A stretch of DNA of 64,000 nucleotides, taken from contig NC_071646.1 in assembly GCF_014839835.1 (NCBI RefSeq), forward strand, positions 2,542,001 to 2,606,000. Direction: 5' to 3'. The notes beneath the pieces are model-generated. The model searched no databases and had not been told where the DNA came from. It saw only the letters and a program-made list of their open reading frames with translations. The position numbers were made by a program, and so were the translations under genes. Below, one piece after another: positions 43,558 to 55,200 of the stretch; within the stretch, counting starts at the first letter, position 1; the number at the start of each line of letters is the position of its first letter. Source of the stretch: Dryobates pubescens. Its lineage: Eukaryota; Chordata; Aves; Piciformes; Picidae.

Positions 43558-43806
43558 CTTTCCCCTCCTGCCTTCCCCTCCTGCCTTCCCCTCCTGCCTT
43601 CCCCTCCTGCCTTCCCCTCCTGCCTTCCCCTCCTGCCTTCCCCTCCTGCCTTCCCCTCCTGCCTTCCCCTCCTGCCTTCCCCTCCTGCCTTCCCCTCCTG
43701 CCTTCCCCTCCTGCCTTCCCCTCCTGCCTTCCCCTCCTGCCTTCCCCTCCTGCCTTCCCCTCCTGCCTTCCCCTCCTGCCTTCCCCTCCTGCCTTCCCCT
43801 CCTCTC
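43558..43806. repeat. 13-bp minisatellite (TTCCCCTCCTGCC)n
   Basis: About 19 almost identical 13-base units downstream of RASSF5. It may be part of its 3' UTR. Confidence 0.95.
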
Positions 43807-44048
43807 TCCTGCCTCCAGCATGTCTTTGACACTCCGTAGAAGGCATGGCTTATGCAATTACCATGATGCTGCTGATAACCCCCAAACCTTCCCCCCCAAA
43901 GGGCAGGGCTCTTGCTTTTGGGTTTTATTTCTGGGCTTTGGGGGTTTATTTCTGCCTTTGGGGATTTATTTCTGGCCTTTGGGGGTTTATTTCTTGCTTG
44001 GTTTTCTTCTTCCACACCTGGGGCAGCTGAAGAGAATCAGTAAAATAA

Positions 44049-44670
44049 TCACAGAATCAATTGTTAGGGTTGGAAGGGACCTCAAGGTGTGGGGACCTCA
44101 AGGGACCCCCCCCCCCAACATCTGGATGTGTTCCTCTGGGACCTGAGCTAGATTGTATGGTCCTGCTCTGGCAGGAGGGGTTGGACTTGATGATCTCTTT
44201 GGGTCCCTTCCAGCCCCTGACATCCTGTGATCAAGGCTCAGCCAGCCCCAAGCCCCTGCCATGGGCAGGGACACCTCACACCACAGCAGGTTGCTCACAG
44301 CCACCTCCAGCCTGGCTGCAAACACCTCCAGGCAGGAGGCTTCCACCACCTCCCTGGGCAGCCTGTGCCAGGCTCTCACCACCCTCCTGGGGAAGAACTT
44401 CTTCCTGACAGCCAAGCTGAATCTCCCCATTTCTATTTTGGTTCCATCCCCCCCCCAGTCCTATCCCTCCCTGACACCCCCAAAAAGTCCCTGCCCAGCT
44501 TTCTTGTAGCCCCCTGCAGACACTGGGAGGCCACAAGGAGGTCTCCTGGGAGCCTTCTCCTCTCCAGCCTGCACAACCCCCAACTCCCACATGGCAGAGC
44601 AGCTCCAGCCCTCTGCTCATCCTGGTGGCCCTTCTCTGGGCACCTTCCAGCACCTCAAAGGATTTGCCCC
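44049..44670 (-). mobile_element. CR1 LINE split by another CR1
   Basis: The 3' terminus lies at 44049-44085 (ATCACAGAATCAATTGTTAG), and the body resumes at 44233 (CAAGGCTCAGCCAGCCCCAA). Between them (about 44086-44232) is a plus-strand CR1 3' end with GGTTGGACTTGATGATCTCT. Nested insertion. Confidence 0.85.
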
Positions 44671-44697
44671 CCCTTCCCCCTCCCTGAAGTGCAAAGC

Positions 44698-44742
44698 CCT
44701 GGGGGTGGGTGGGGGGGGGGGGGGGGGGGGGGGGTGGGCAGT
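44698..44742. repeat. Poly-G tract
   Basis: A run of about 25 consecutive G with a few T at the borders. Length is likely to be unreliable in the assembly. Confidence 0.9.
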
Positions 44743-44961
44743 GCCTTTTGGGTTGTGTGTTGGCTTTGCCTTAGCTGCTGTGCATTCTTCCTTCCTTCCT
44801 TCCTTTCTTGCCAGGTCTGTTGTGTAAACCCTGGGAACTATGACTGTGTGTGTGGCCTGGGACAGCAAAGCTTCTCTGGCAAGAGTGAGATGCATTTTCT
44901 TGGGGTGCAATGCTGTTATTTATTTTTTCTTAGTTACCAATGCCTCCTTTCCAGCTTCTGG

Positions 44962-45032
44962 TGGGTGGGTTGGTTGGGTGGTGGGTTGGTTGGGTGGTTG
45001 GTTGGTTGGGTGGTTGGTTGGTTGGTTGGTTC
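44962..45032. repeat. (GGTTGGTT/GGGT)n simple repeat
   Basis: About 70 bases of GGTTGGTTGGGTGGTTGG units on the plus strand, able to form two-layer G-quadruplexes. Confidence 0.85.
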
Positions 45033-45076
45033 TGAACCTCCCTGGTTGGGATGCAGGCAGTGTAAAAGACAACCAG

Positions 45077-45082
45077 AATAAA
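45077..45082 (+). terminator. Possible RASSF5 poly(A) signal AATAAA
   Basis: The first canonical AATAAA on the plus strand that I find after the RASSF5 stop (41087) lies here and would give a 3' UTR of about 4 kb carrying a 13-bp minisatellite and a CR1 copy. An earlier variant signal is possible. Confidence 0.35.
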
Positions 45083-45174
45083 ACTGTCAGGAATTCAAGG
45101 AAGCTTTTCCACCCTGCTTGGGGTTTTTTTTGTCTTGCTCCTGGCGCCCTCCCGTGGAACTTTCCAGTACTGAG

Positions 45175-45955
45175 GCTAAAATCTCAGGTGGGAAGGGACC
45201 TCTGGACACCATCCAGTCCAACCCCCCCTGCTAAAAGCAGGGCACCCCCAGCAGCTTGCCCAGGAGCACAACGGCCAGGGAGGGGTGGGAGCTCTCCAGA
45301 GGAGGAGACTCCACAACCTCTCTCTGGGCAGCCTGCTCCAGGCCTCCAGCCCCCTCCCACCAAAGTGGTTTCTCCTCCTCCTCCTGGGTTTGTGCCCAAA
45401 GCCTGTCACTGGGCACCACTGGAAAGAGTCTGGCCCCATCCTCCTGCCCCCCACCCTTTAGCTCCTGCTGAGCATTGATCAGATCCCCTCTCAGGCTGCT
45501 CTTCCCCAGGCTCCACAGCCCTCAGCCTGTCCTTGTCAGACAGATGCTCCAAAACCCTCAGCACCTTTGTTGGACTCTCTCCAGTAGCTCCCTGCCTCTC
45601 TCCAGCTGGACTCAGTGCTCCACTGGGCACCACGGAGCAGAGCCTGGCTCCATCCTCCTGCACATCTTTATCAGCAGCAACGAGGCCAGCCCTGAGGCTG
45701 CTCTGCTCCCAGCTCCCTCAGCTGTCCTCACAGGAGAGGTTCCACTGCCTGCAGCAGCTCTGTGCTGGACTCTCTCAAGCAGTTCCCTGAGCTCCTTCTT
45801 GAACTGGACACAAGATTCCAGATGTGGCCTCAGCAGGGCAGAACACAGCAGGAGGAGACCCTCTCTGGACCCCAGGATGTCCTTGGCCTTCTTGCCCAGC
45901 AGGGCACATTGCTGGCTCTGCACTGGACTCCTTCAAGCAGGTGTTGGAAGGGATT
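45175..45955 (-). mobile_element. CR1 LINE, long 3' part
   Basis: ATCTCAGGTGGGAAGGGACC to AGCAGGGCACATTGCTGGC. It reaches into the reverse transcriptase C-terminal region and lies between the ends of RASSF5 and EIF2D. Confidence 0.92.
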
Positions 45956-46049
45956 TTTGCTCACACTGCAGGGGAGGTTCTAGGACCTGCAGCCCCAAAC
46001 CTAGAGCAGAAGAGATGGAGAAGGCCAACCCTGGGAGCTGAGTCAGCTT

Positions 46050-46097
46050 TTTATTTGTATGACAAATGGACCAGCTGGAGCACGAGTAGTGTTTATT
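46050..46097 (-). terminator. EIF2D poly(A) signals (two AATAAA on the minus strand)
   Basis: AATAAA occurs on the minus strand at 46092-46097 and again at 46050-46055, about 115 and 160 bases past the EIF2D stop. This implies a short 3' UTR. The EIF2D and RASSF5 transcripts converge here, with about 1 kb between their predicted ends. Confidence 0.7.
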
Positions 46098-46210
46098 GTT
46101 GTTACTACTTGGGTGAATCTGAGAGCTGTAAACATCCAGGAGTCTGTTTTGAATGCCCAGGGCCTGTCCCTGAGCTCTGAGTCATTCTGCCAGGAGCTTT
46201 CTCTCTCCTC

Positions 46211-49200
46211 TCACTTCTTCCTGCCAAGCTTTGCAGCCTTCTCCAGGCCCTGAATGTATTTCCGAGGTAGTTGATACTCTTCTGCAGGAAGGACCAGAGA
46301 GAGCTCCCTTCAGGTAAACAGCCAGCACTCAAAAGAATCAAAACCTGCTGGGAGCACTCCCAGCCCACTTCCAGAAGTGACTTACCCAGCAGCATCTTGG
46401 CCAGGTGATGGATTTGGTTGCCTTGGATCTGGACCTGAACCCTGTCCTTGGTTCCTGGCACCGGGGCGATTGTGGCGCTGGCTTGGACCTTCTGTTGCAG
46501 AAGGTTGGCCACAGCCTGGGGGTCCAGGCCATACAGCTCAAGGTTCTTGATGATGGTCACCTGCAGGTTGAAGTAGTCACTGCTGCAGTCAGTTGTGCCT
46601 CCCTGAGCTGCCACAGCTGCTCCCACAAGCTGGGGTTCAGCTCAGATCCTCCCCCAGGCTTTCACTCTCTGCATTGTTTTACCTTCTTGTTTGCTGACCT
46701 CTGTGCCACGGTGATGTCAATGGGCTCAATGTTGCCTTTCCTCACGAGGGGCTCTTGGCCATAAAATGTCACCTGGTGTAAGGGCTGGAGCCTTTCAAGG
46801 CACCTGGGCAAAGTGCAGACATCTCATGAGTGCAGAGAGCACAGCAAGGCTGATGGGAACTCTGCTCTGCTGCTGCTTGTGTGGACAGGCTGAGGGGAGC
46901 TGGGGGTTCTTCAGCCTGGAGAAGACTCCAGGGGGACCTCAGAGCTGCCTTCCAGTACCTGAAGGGATCCCACAGGAAGGTTTCAGAGGGGCTTTTCATG
47001 AGGGTGTCTAGAGACAGGCCAAAGGGGAATGGTTTGAAGCTGAGGGAGAGCAGGGTTAGAGTGGAGCTGAGGAAGGAGGGTGGTGAGACTCTGGAACAGG
47101 CTGCCCAGGGAGGCTGTGGCTGCCTGGGGTTGTTCCAAGGCCAGGTTGGATGAGGCCTTGAGCAGCTGAGTCTGGTTGAGAGGTGTCCCTGCCCATGGTG
47201 GGGAGGCTGGAGGAGATGATCTCTGAGGTCCCCTCCCACCCAAGCCATGCTATGAAGGTCTCTGGATAGCATCTGTTACCAGCAGGAGGTTCCAGCTTGA
47301 GTAGCTGCCCTGAGCCAGGGCTTTGAGCTGCATGCAATAGCTGTGTGAACATGGGAAGAGAGTCACCTGCTCAAGAGCTCATCCCACTTCAGGTTGGAGA
47401 CTTCATCTTGTTCTGATTTATCCAGCAGGCAGTCACAGAGGATGGCATTGACCTTTACAAGGCTGCAGAACAAAACCAGGCATCAGAAGCACACCAAGTC
47501 ACTTCTGCTTCCCTCCCACCCCCTCTGACTTCAGCAGCTCCTGGGGGAGCAGGGGAGGACAGCTTCCAGCTCTCACTTCTTGTTTGTTTCATCCACCAGC
47601 TCGTTGGCCTTCACATAGTTGATGATGATGTTCCTCACCTCACTGCTTGAGAGGATGCTGCCCTTCCTGAAGAGAGAGAGAACCTCTGAGCTCCTTGCTT
47701 TTAGCCAGGTGTTGGGGCCTGTCACTAAGCCAGAAGACAGCAACTACCCTGACCACACTCAGTGCTGAAATCTACCTGCTAGGGAGTGAGCTCTTGTCAC
47801 AGCTCAACTGCTGGATGCCAGATCAAAGGCTCACAGCAGTGATTAGAGACTCCAGACCCTTGCTTCTGGGAGCCTAGTTCAGGAGGATGATGCCAGTGCC
47901 ATCCCCAGCTTCAGATGACTGTGGCTGACTGGTTCCAAAGTGCTCAGCTGAGGAACAGCTGCCACTGAGAGCTGGCTAACCTGCAGCCAAGCTTAGGGCA
48001 CAAAGTGAGCTCTTTACACTCTCTGGGCAGCCTCTCTTCAGTAAAGCACAGTCTGGGGGGGTGCAGAATGTGCCTCATCCAGTGGCAAAAGCAAACAACC
48101 CAAGCAAAAGGCCTCAAAGCTTGAGGCACCTCCTTAGCTGGGGGAGAAGCCAGCTGGGTGCTTGCTGCAGGCAGCTGGCACAGCCTCTTCTCTTTCTTCC
48201 CTTTGGGAAGCAACAAACACATCCTTGATTCCCACCACCTTTGCTGGCAGCATGGCAGGGGCCCTCCCTGTGCTGAGCAAAGGGCAGCAGCCAAGGCTGG
48301 TGACTCTCTCTCCAGGGACCACTGGTTTGGGGTGCTCTTTTCTGGAGCTTACTTGTGGCCAGACTCCTGGAAGAGAGGGATCATTTTTGCTGAGACCCCA
48401 TAAAGTGGAATGATTTCAGGAGCATGGTAGGTTTGTTCTCTGGCCTCACTCCTGCTCTCTTGGGCAGCAGAGGCTGAAGCAAATCCTTCAGGTACTGCAA
48501 ATGCTCTGAGCCTGGAATGAGAATCAGTTGGTGGTGAGTGGGGAAGGGCTTGGAGCTTTGCATTTTTATTTCATCCCCCCTCTACCCCTCCCCCACCTCA
48601 AATCTGTTACCAGAGTCATGCAAAAAGCTTTCTGGTGTGTGAGGCAGCACAGTGGAGGCCTTCCAAATGCAACCCACTGGGGGTGAAAGGCCATGATGGC
48701 AGAAGAGCATTTTGAAGCACTGGCTGCCAGCACTGAAGTGTCCTTGGCTGCATTTCAGAGGTGCAGGTAAGAAGAACCTCAACTCAGGTGCCATGAAGCC
48801 CTTGTCACCCTCAGCAAGGCCCTCTGTGATGGGAGGAAAGGCAATTTCACAGCTCTTCCATGAATATTTGACTCCTTTAATTAGAGAGCCTGGAGTCCCC
48901 ACCCCTGGAGGGGTTCAAGAGGGGACTGGAGGTGGCACTTGGTGCCATGCTTTAGTCAGGAGGTCTGTGGTGGCAGGCTGGACTTGGTGAGCTTTGAGGT
49001 CTCTTCCAACCTTGGTGGTTGGATCCTGTGACACTGCCCCATTGCAGAGGAGCAGCAGGATGAAACCAAACCCACCCCAAACATGCAGATGTTCAAAAGC
49101 TGCAGTGATCCTTCAGTGCTCACTGGTAAAAGACAGTTCCAGTAGAGAGGAGGAAGAACTGGATCAGTGCAGCAGCTGTTGGAGGCCAGAGGAGGCCACC

Positions 49201-52200
49201 AAGGGGATCCAAGGGCTGCAGCAGCCCTGCTAGGAGGATAGGCTGAGGGAGCTGGGGGTGTTCAGCCTGGAGAAGAGAAGGCTCCAGGGAGACCTTAGAG
49301 CTGCCTGCCAGGACCTGAAGAGACCCTGCAGGAAGGCTGGAGAGGGACCTTCCCTGAGGGTGTCTGGAGACAGGACAAGGAGGAAAGGTTTGGAGCTGAG
49401 GCAGAGCAGGGTTAGAGTGGAGCTGAGGAAGAAGTTCTGCAGTAGGAGGGTGGTGAGGCTCTGGCACAGGCTGCCCAGGGAGGCTGTGGCTGCCTCCTGT
49501 CTGGGGGTGTTCAAGGCCAGGTGGGATGAGGCCTTGAGCAGCTGAGTCTAGCTGAGAGGTGTCCCAGCCTGTGGCAGGGAGGTTGGAGCAGATGATCTCT
49601 GAGGTCCCCTTCAGCCTAAGCTCTTCTGTGATTTCACTGAGCAGAGCTGCAGGCTCTGTGCTGGCAGGGAAGAGCAGGGATGAGCTGTGAGTGTGCCTGG
49701 CTCCTGCTGCTAAGGCCAAGTTCAGTGACAGAAAAAGCAAATGCAGAGAGTCAAAGTAATTCTGCTGCTTGTCCAAGTGCAGAAGGTCTGATCTGCTTCT
49801 ATCTACAGCAATATTCTCCACTCCATTAGTTGCCAGGGAGATGTTACATAAGAAAAGGCCTCAGGCCCCCTGGGAAATTCCAAGTGAGAGCTAATGTGCC
49901 AATCTGCAGGAGGAAGGAGCAGGATGTTCTTGATGCAACTCCTAATCCTCAGCAAGCCAGAGACACCAAGAGAGGAATCAGGTAGTAAGCAACTGAAAGG
50001 TGCAAAGAGTCTTTGTGCAGATCAATGTGGAATGCAGAACACAGCTTTGGGTTTGTAAAGGGCTTGGCTGGATCCTGTGTGCCACTCAGACTCTGGCTTC
50101 AGGAGCAGCCAGCCAGCAGCAGCAGCTTTTTGTTGCACTTACTGTTGAGTTCACTTCCAGCTGAGCTATGAGCTGTTCCAGCACACAGATCATAGACTCA
50201 AAGGATGTTAGGGCTTGGAAGGGACCTCTGAAGAGCACTGAGTCCAACTCCCCTGGCAGAGCAGGGCCAGCTAGAATAGGTCACACAGGAATGCATCCAG
50301 ATGGGGCTGGAAAGGCTCCAGAGCAGGAGACTCCACAGCCTCTCTGGGCAGCCTGCTCCAGGGCTCCAGCAGCCTCACACCAAAGTGGTTTCTCCTCCTG
50401 TTCAGGTGGAACCTCCTGGGTTCCAGTCTGAGCCCTTTGTCCCTGGTCCTGTCCCTGGGCACCACTGAGAAGAGTCTGACCTCATCCTCTTGCTGCCCAT
50501 CCTTTAGCTCTTGCTGAGCAGTGATCAGATCCCCTCTGGGGCTGCTCCTCTCCAGCAGCTGCTCTCAATCTGCTCTGCACCCAGCCTGGATTTCTGCCAG
50601 GGGCTGACTCAACCCAGATGCAGGACCCTCAGCTTTGCCTTGTTGACCCTCATGCCCTGGCCCACTCCCCAGGCCTGTCAGGGTCCCTCTGGAGGGGATC
50701 CCTGCCCTCAAATGAGTCCACTCCCTTCTGGCAGAGCTTACCAACCCCTTTGGACTACAACATTCTACATACTCTGGATGCTTCCAGTCCACTTCCACGA
50801 TGCTCTCCACACCTTTGCTCAGCTCCTTCACTTGCAAGATCTTCTGCTGCTGCATACACTGCAGGAATTTAGAGAACTGGAGGAAGAAACAACCAGAAAG
50901 GGGCACTTGAGCAGTTCATACTCCTGGCCTCCTGCTTCTGACTCATCCAGTCAGAAAAACTGATTTCAAAGAACCCCCACCCCCCTCTGCTTCTCTCAAC
51001 ACTGCAACTGCTAAGGAGCAATTGGAGGAGTGACAGCCTCTGGCTCTAACATTCCCCTCTGCAGCTCTGCCACTGCTTGCTCAGGGATCACTGCAAGATC
51101 TTGGGCACTGCACATTGTCTTTGCTTGTCAGGGATGATTTTTGTCTCCCTTCTCTCCACTCCAGCCTCCCCACCATGGGCAGGGACACCTCTCAACCAGA
51201 CTCTGCTGCTCAAGGCCTCATCCAGCCTGGCCTTGAACACCCCCAGGGAGAAGGCAGCCACAGCCTCCCTGGGCAGCCTGTGCCAGAGTCTCATCATCCT
51301 TGTACTGCAGAAGTTCTTCCTCAGCTCCAGCCTAACCCTGCTCTGCCTCAGCTTCAAACCATTGCCCCTTGGCCTGGCTCTGGACACCCTTCTGGGAAGT
51401 CTCTCTGCAGCCTTCCTGCAGGATGCCTTCAGGTATGAAATCAACCCCCCCCAGGCAAATCTCACCTTCTTGTAGCTGGATTTCTTTATGTCCAGTTGTT
51501 GTCCAGCAGGGCTACAAAGGGATGTTGGAAAAGCTCTTTAGTTAGCAGTCACCCTTCATTCCTTCTTACATCTTGCTCCTTATGCTAGAAGTCTCTTAAC
51601 AGCAGAAATACAAATCACACAGAGAAGGAATCACTTCAAACAAGCCAAGAGAGACAACAGGAGGAGTGAAACTGCTGCTGCTGTGGGTTGGCAAAGAACT
51701 CTTTAAGTGACTGAACAAAGGTGAAACAAATGGCAGTCAGCTAAAGTCAGCTGCTGAGGGCATGTCCTGGTCTGGACAATCCTTACACAGAATGGTTTGG
51801 GCTGGAGGGGACCTCCAAAGCTCATCCAGTCCAAGCCCTCTGCAGTCAGCAGGGACATGTTCCACTGGATCAGGTTGCTCAGAGCCTTGTTGAGCTTCAC
51901 CTCGAAGATCTCCAGGGGTTGTGCTTCATCCACCTCCCTGGGCAACCTGTTGCAGTGTTCCAGCACCCTCCTGGTGCAGAACTTGTTCCTTACATCCAAT
52001 CTCAATCTCTTTTCTCATTTCAAATCACTGCCCTTTGTCCTGTCTCTGCAGGCCTCTGGAAAGAGTCCCTCTGCAGCCTTCTTGTAGCCCCCTCCAGGCA
52101 CTGGAGGGCTGCATCAGAGTGTCTGATGTAAGAAGTGAGCACAGACTTAGGTAACCTGGGGTGAGGACTGAATTTTGCTTTTGAGTCAAAACCTCCACCC

Positions 52201-55200
52201 TAAATCTCAGACAATCTCCCCAGTGCCAAAGGCAGCGAGCCCAGCATGCAAGCCCTGAGCCCGGCCTGCAAGCCCTGAGCCCGGCCTGCAAGCCCCGAGC
52301 CCGGCCTGCAAGCCCCGAGCCCGGCCTGCAGCCCCCGAGCCCGGCCTGCAACCCCCGAGCCCGGCCTGCAACCCCCAGGCCCAGCCTGCAACCCCCGAGC
52401 CCGGCCTGCAACCCCCAGGCCCAGCATGCAACCCCCGAGCCCGGCCTGCAGCCCCTGAGCCCGGCCTGCAAGCCCCGAGCCCGGCCTGCAACCCCCGAGC
52501 CCGGCCTGCAACCCCCGAGCCCGGCCTGCAACCCCCCAGCCCGGCCTGCAACCCCTGAGCCCGGCCTGCAACCCCCCAGCCCGGCCTGCAACCCCCGAGC
52601 CCGGCCTGCAACCCCCGAGCCCGGCCTGCAGCCCCCGAGCCCGGCCTGCAAGCCCCGAGCCCGGCCTGCAACCCCCCAGCCCGGCCTGCAACCCCCAGGC
52701 CCAGCATGCAAGGCCCTGAGCCCGGCCTGCAACCCCTGAGCCCGGCCTGCAACCCCTGAGCCCGGCCTGCAACCCCTGAGCCCGGCCTGCAACCCCCGAG
52801 CCCGGCGTGCAGCCCCCGGGCCCTGAGCCCGGCACCCAGCCCTGGAGCCCGGTGTGCACCCCCCGAGCCCAGCACACAAGGCCCCCAGCCCAGTGCGCAG
52901 TCCCCGAGCCCGACATGCAGCCCCCGAGCCCCAAGCCCGGCAGGCAAGGCCCGGTGCCCGGCGTGCAGCCCTGGAGCCCGGCGTGCAGCCCCCCAGCCCG
53001 GCGTGCAGCCCCCCCAGCCCGGCCTGCAACCCCCCAGCCCGGCCTGCAACCCCCCAGCCCGGCCTGCAACCCCCGAGCCCGGCGTGCAGCCCCCGAGCCC
53101 GGCGTGCAGCCCCCAGCCCGGCGTGCAGCCCCTGAGCCCGGCCTGCAACCCCCCAGCCCGGCGTGCAGCCCCCAGCCCGGCGTGCAGCCCCCAGCCCGGC
53201 GTGCAGCCCCGGAGCCCGGCGTGCAGCCCCCCAGCCCGGCGTGCAGCCCCCCAGCCCGGCGTGCAGCCCCCCCGCCCGGCGTGCAGCCCCCAGCCCGGCG
53301 TGCAGCCCCCCCAGCCCGGCGTGCAGCCCCCCAGCCCGGCGTGCAGCCCCCCCAGCCCGGCGTGCAGCCCCCAGCCCGGCGTGCAGCCCCCGAGCCCCAA
53401 GCCCGGCAGGCAAGGCCCGGTGCCCGGCGTGCAGCCCCCCCAGCCCGGCGTGCAGCCCGAAGCCCGGCGTGCAGCCCCCAGCCTGGCGTGCAGCCCCCCA
53501 GCCCGGCGTGCAGCCCCCAGCCCGGCGTGCAGCCCCCAGCCCGGCGTGCAGCCCCCCAGCCCGGCGTGCAGCCCCCAGCCCGGCGTGCAGCCCCCGAGCC
53601 CAGAACGCAAGCCCCGAGGCCATCTTCTGCCCACGTACCAGCAGGAGAACATGTGGCTGCGGAGGAACGTGCTGGTGAGCAGAGGGAGCTCTGACTTCCT
53701 CACTTTGCATTTTAAGGCATGGAAGAAGCACTGATTCAAGAGGGCATCCATTTGCTCTGCAGGGAGAGGAAAGGACAAGCCGGCTGTCAGCAGCTGCTCC
53801 CCCAGGACAGAGCCCTCAGGCACAGAACCATTGAATCAATAAGGTTGGAAGAGGCCTCAGAGATCATCAAGTCCAAGCTGGCACCCAACACCTCCAGGCA
53901 ACCAAACCATGGCTCCAAGTGCCACATCCAATCCCCTCCTGAACACCTCCAGGGATGGGGACTCCACCACCTCCCTGGGCAGCACATCCCAACAGCTAAC
54001 AACTCTCTCTGGGAAGAACTTTCTCCTCACCTCCAGCCTAAACTTCCCCTGGCACAGCTGGAGACTGTGTCCTCTTGTTCTGCTGCTGCTTGCCTGGGAG
54101 AAGAGACCAACCCCCTCCTGGCTACAACCTCCCTTCAGGGAGTTGCAGAGAGCAAGAAGGTCTCCCCTGAGCCTCCTCTTCTGCAGGCTAAGCAACCCCA
54201 GCTCCCTCAGCCTCTCCTCCCAGGGCTGTGCTCCAGACCCCTCCCCAGCTTTGTTGCCCTTCTCTGGACACCTTCCAGCATCTCAACCTCTTTCCTGACC
54301 TGAGGAGCCCAGAGCTGGACACAGGACTCAAGGTGTGGCCTAACCAGTGCTGAGCACAGGGCACAATGACCTCCCTGCTCCTGCTGGCCACACTGTGCCT
54401 GATGCAGGCCAGGATGCCAGTGTGCCACCTGGGCACACTGCTGGCTCATGTTCAGCTGCTGTCAACCAGCACCCCCAGGTCCCTCTCTGCCTGGCTGCTC
54501 TCAGCCACCCTGCCCCCAGCCTGTGGCACTGCCTGGGGTTGCTGTGGCCAAAGTGCAGCCCCTGGCACTTGGATGTGTTCAGTCTCCTGCCCTTGGCCTC
54601 TGCCCATCTGTCCAGCCTGGCAAGGTCCCTCTGCAGAGCTCTCCTACCCTCTAACAGCTCAACTCCTGCCCCCAGCTTGGTGTCATCTGCACATTTACTC
54701 ATGATGGACTCAATGCCCTCCTCCAGATCATCAATGAAGATATTGATCAGGCTGGGGCCCAGCACTGATCCCTGGGGCACACCACTGGTGCCTGGCTGCC
54801 AGCTGGCTGTGGCACCATTCACCACCACTCTCTGGGCTCAGCCCTGCAGCCACTTCCTAACCCAGCACCTTTCAGACCACACAGCACTGTCCCCACCCCC
54901 ATTCTGGCAGTGATTTAGCTCACAGGGACAGGCTTGAGCCACCCAAAGGGGCTCAGGTTGGTTCTGTTTGTAGGCAAAACTACCTTGTGGTGTCCTGCCG
55001 TCTTCAGCCTCCTGCTGGACCTCTGTGCTGGCATCCTGAGCTGTTTCTGCAGCTCTGTTCTCACTGAGTTCCTCCTTTCCCACCAGGGTTTCCTTCAGGC
55101 TCAGCTCACCAATGTCCAGGTGCTGCAGTGGGTCAGTGGAGCTGCTGCCAGGCTCTTGCTCCTCTGGCTCTCTCTCACCTCCAGTGCTCTCCTCCTCAGC

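Noticed and set aside
46888-47258. Possible gene frame between EIF2D exons
   Set aside because: CR1 3' end in antisense orientation.
52025-53731. 568-, 538- and 295-codon frames on both strands
   Set aside because: 20-bp GC-rich repeat free of stops; only the part at 53,639-53,756 is real EIF2D exon 7.
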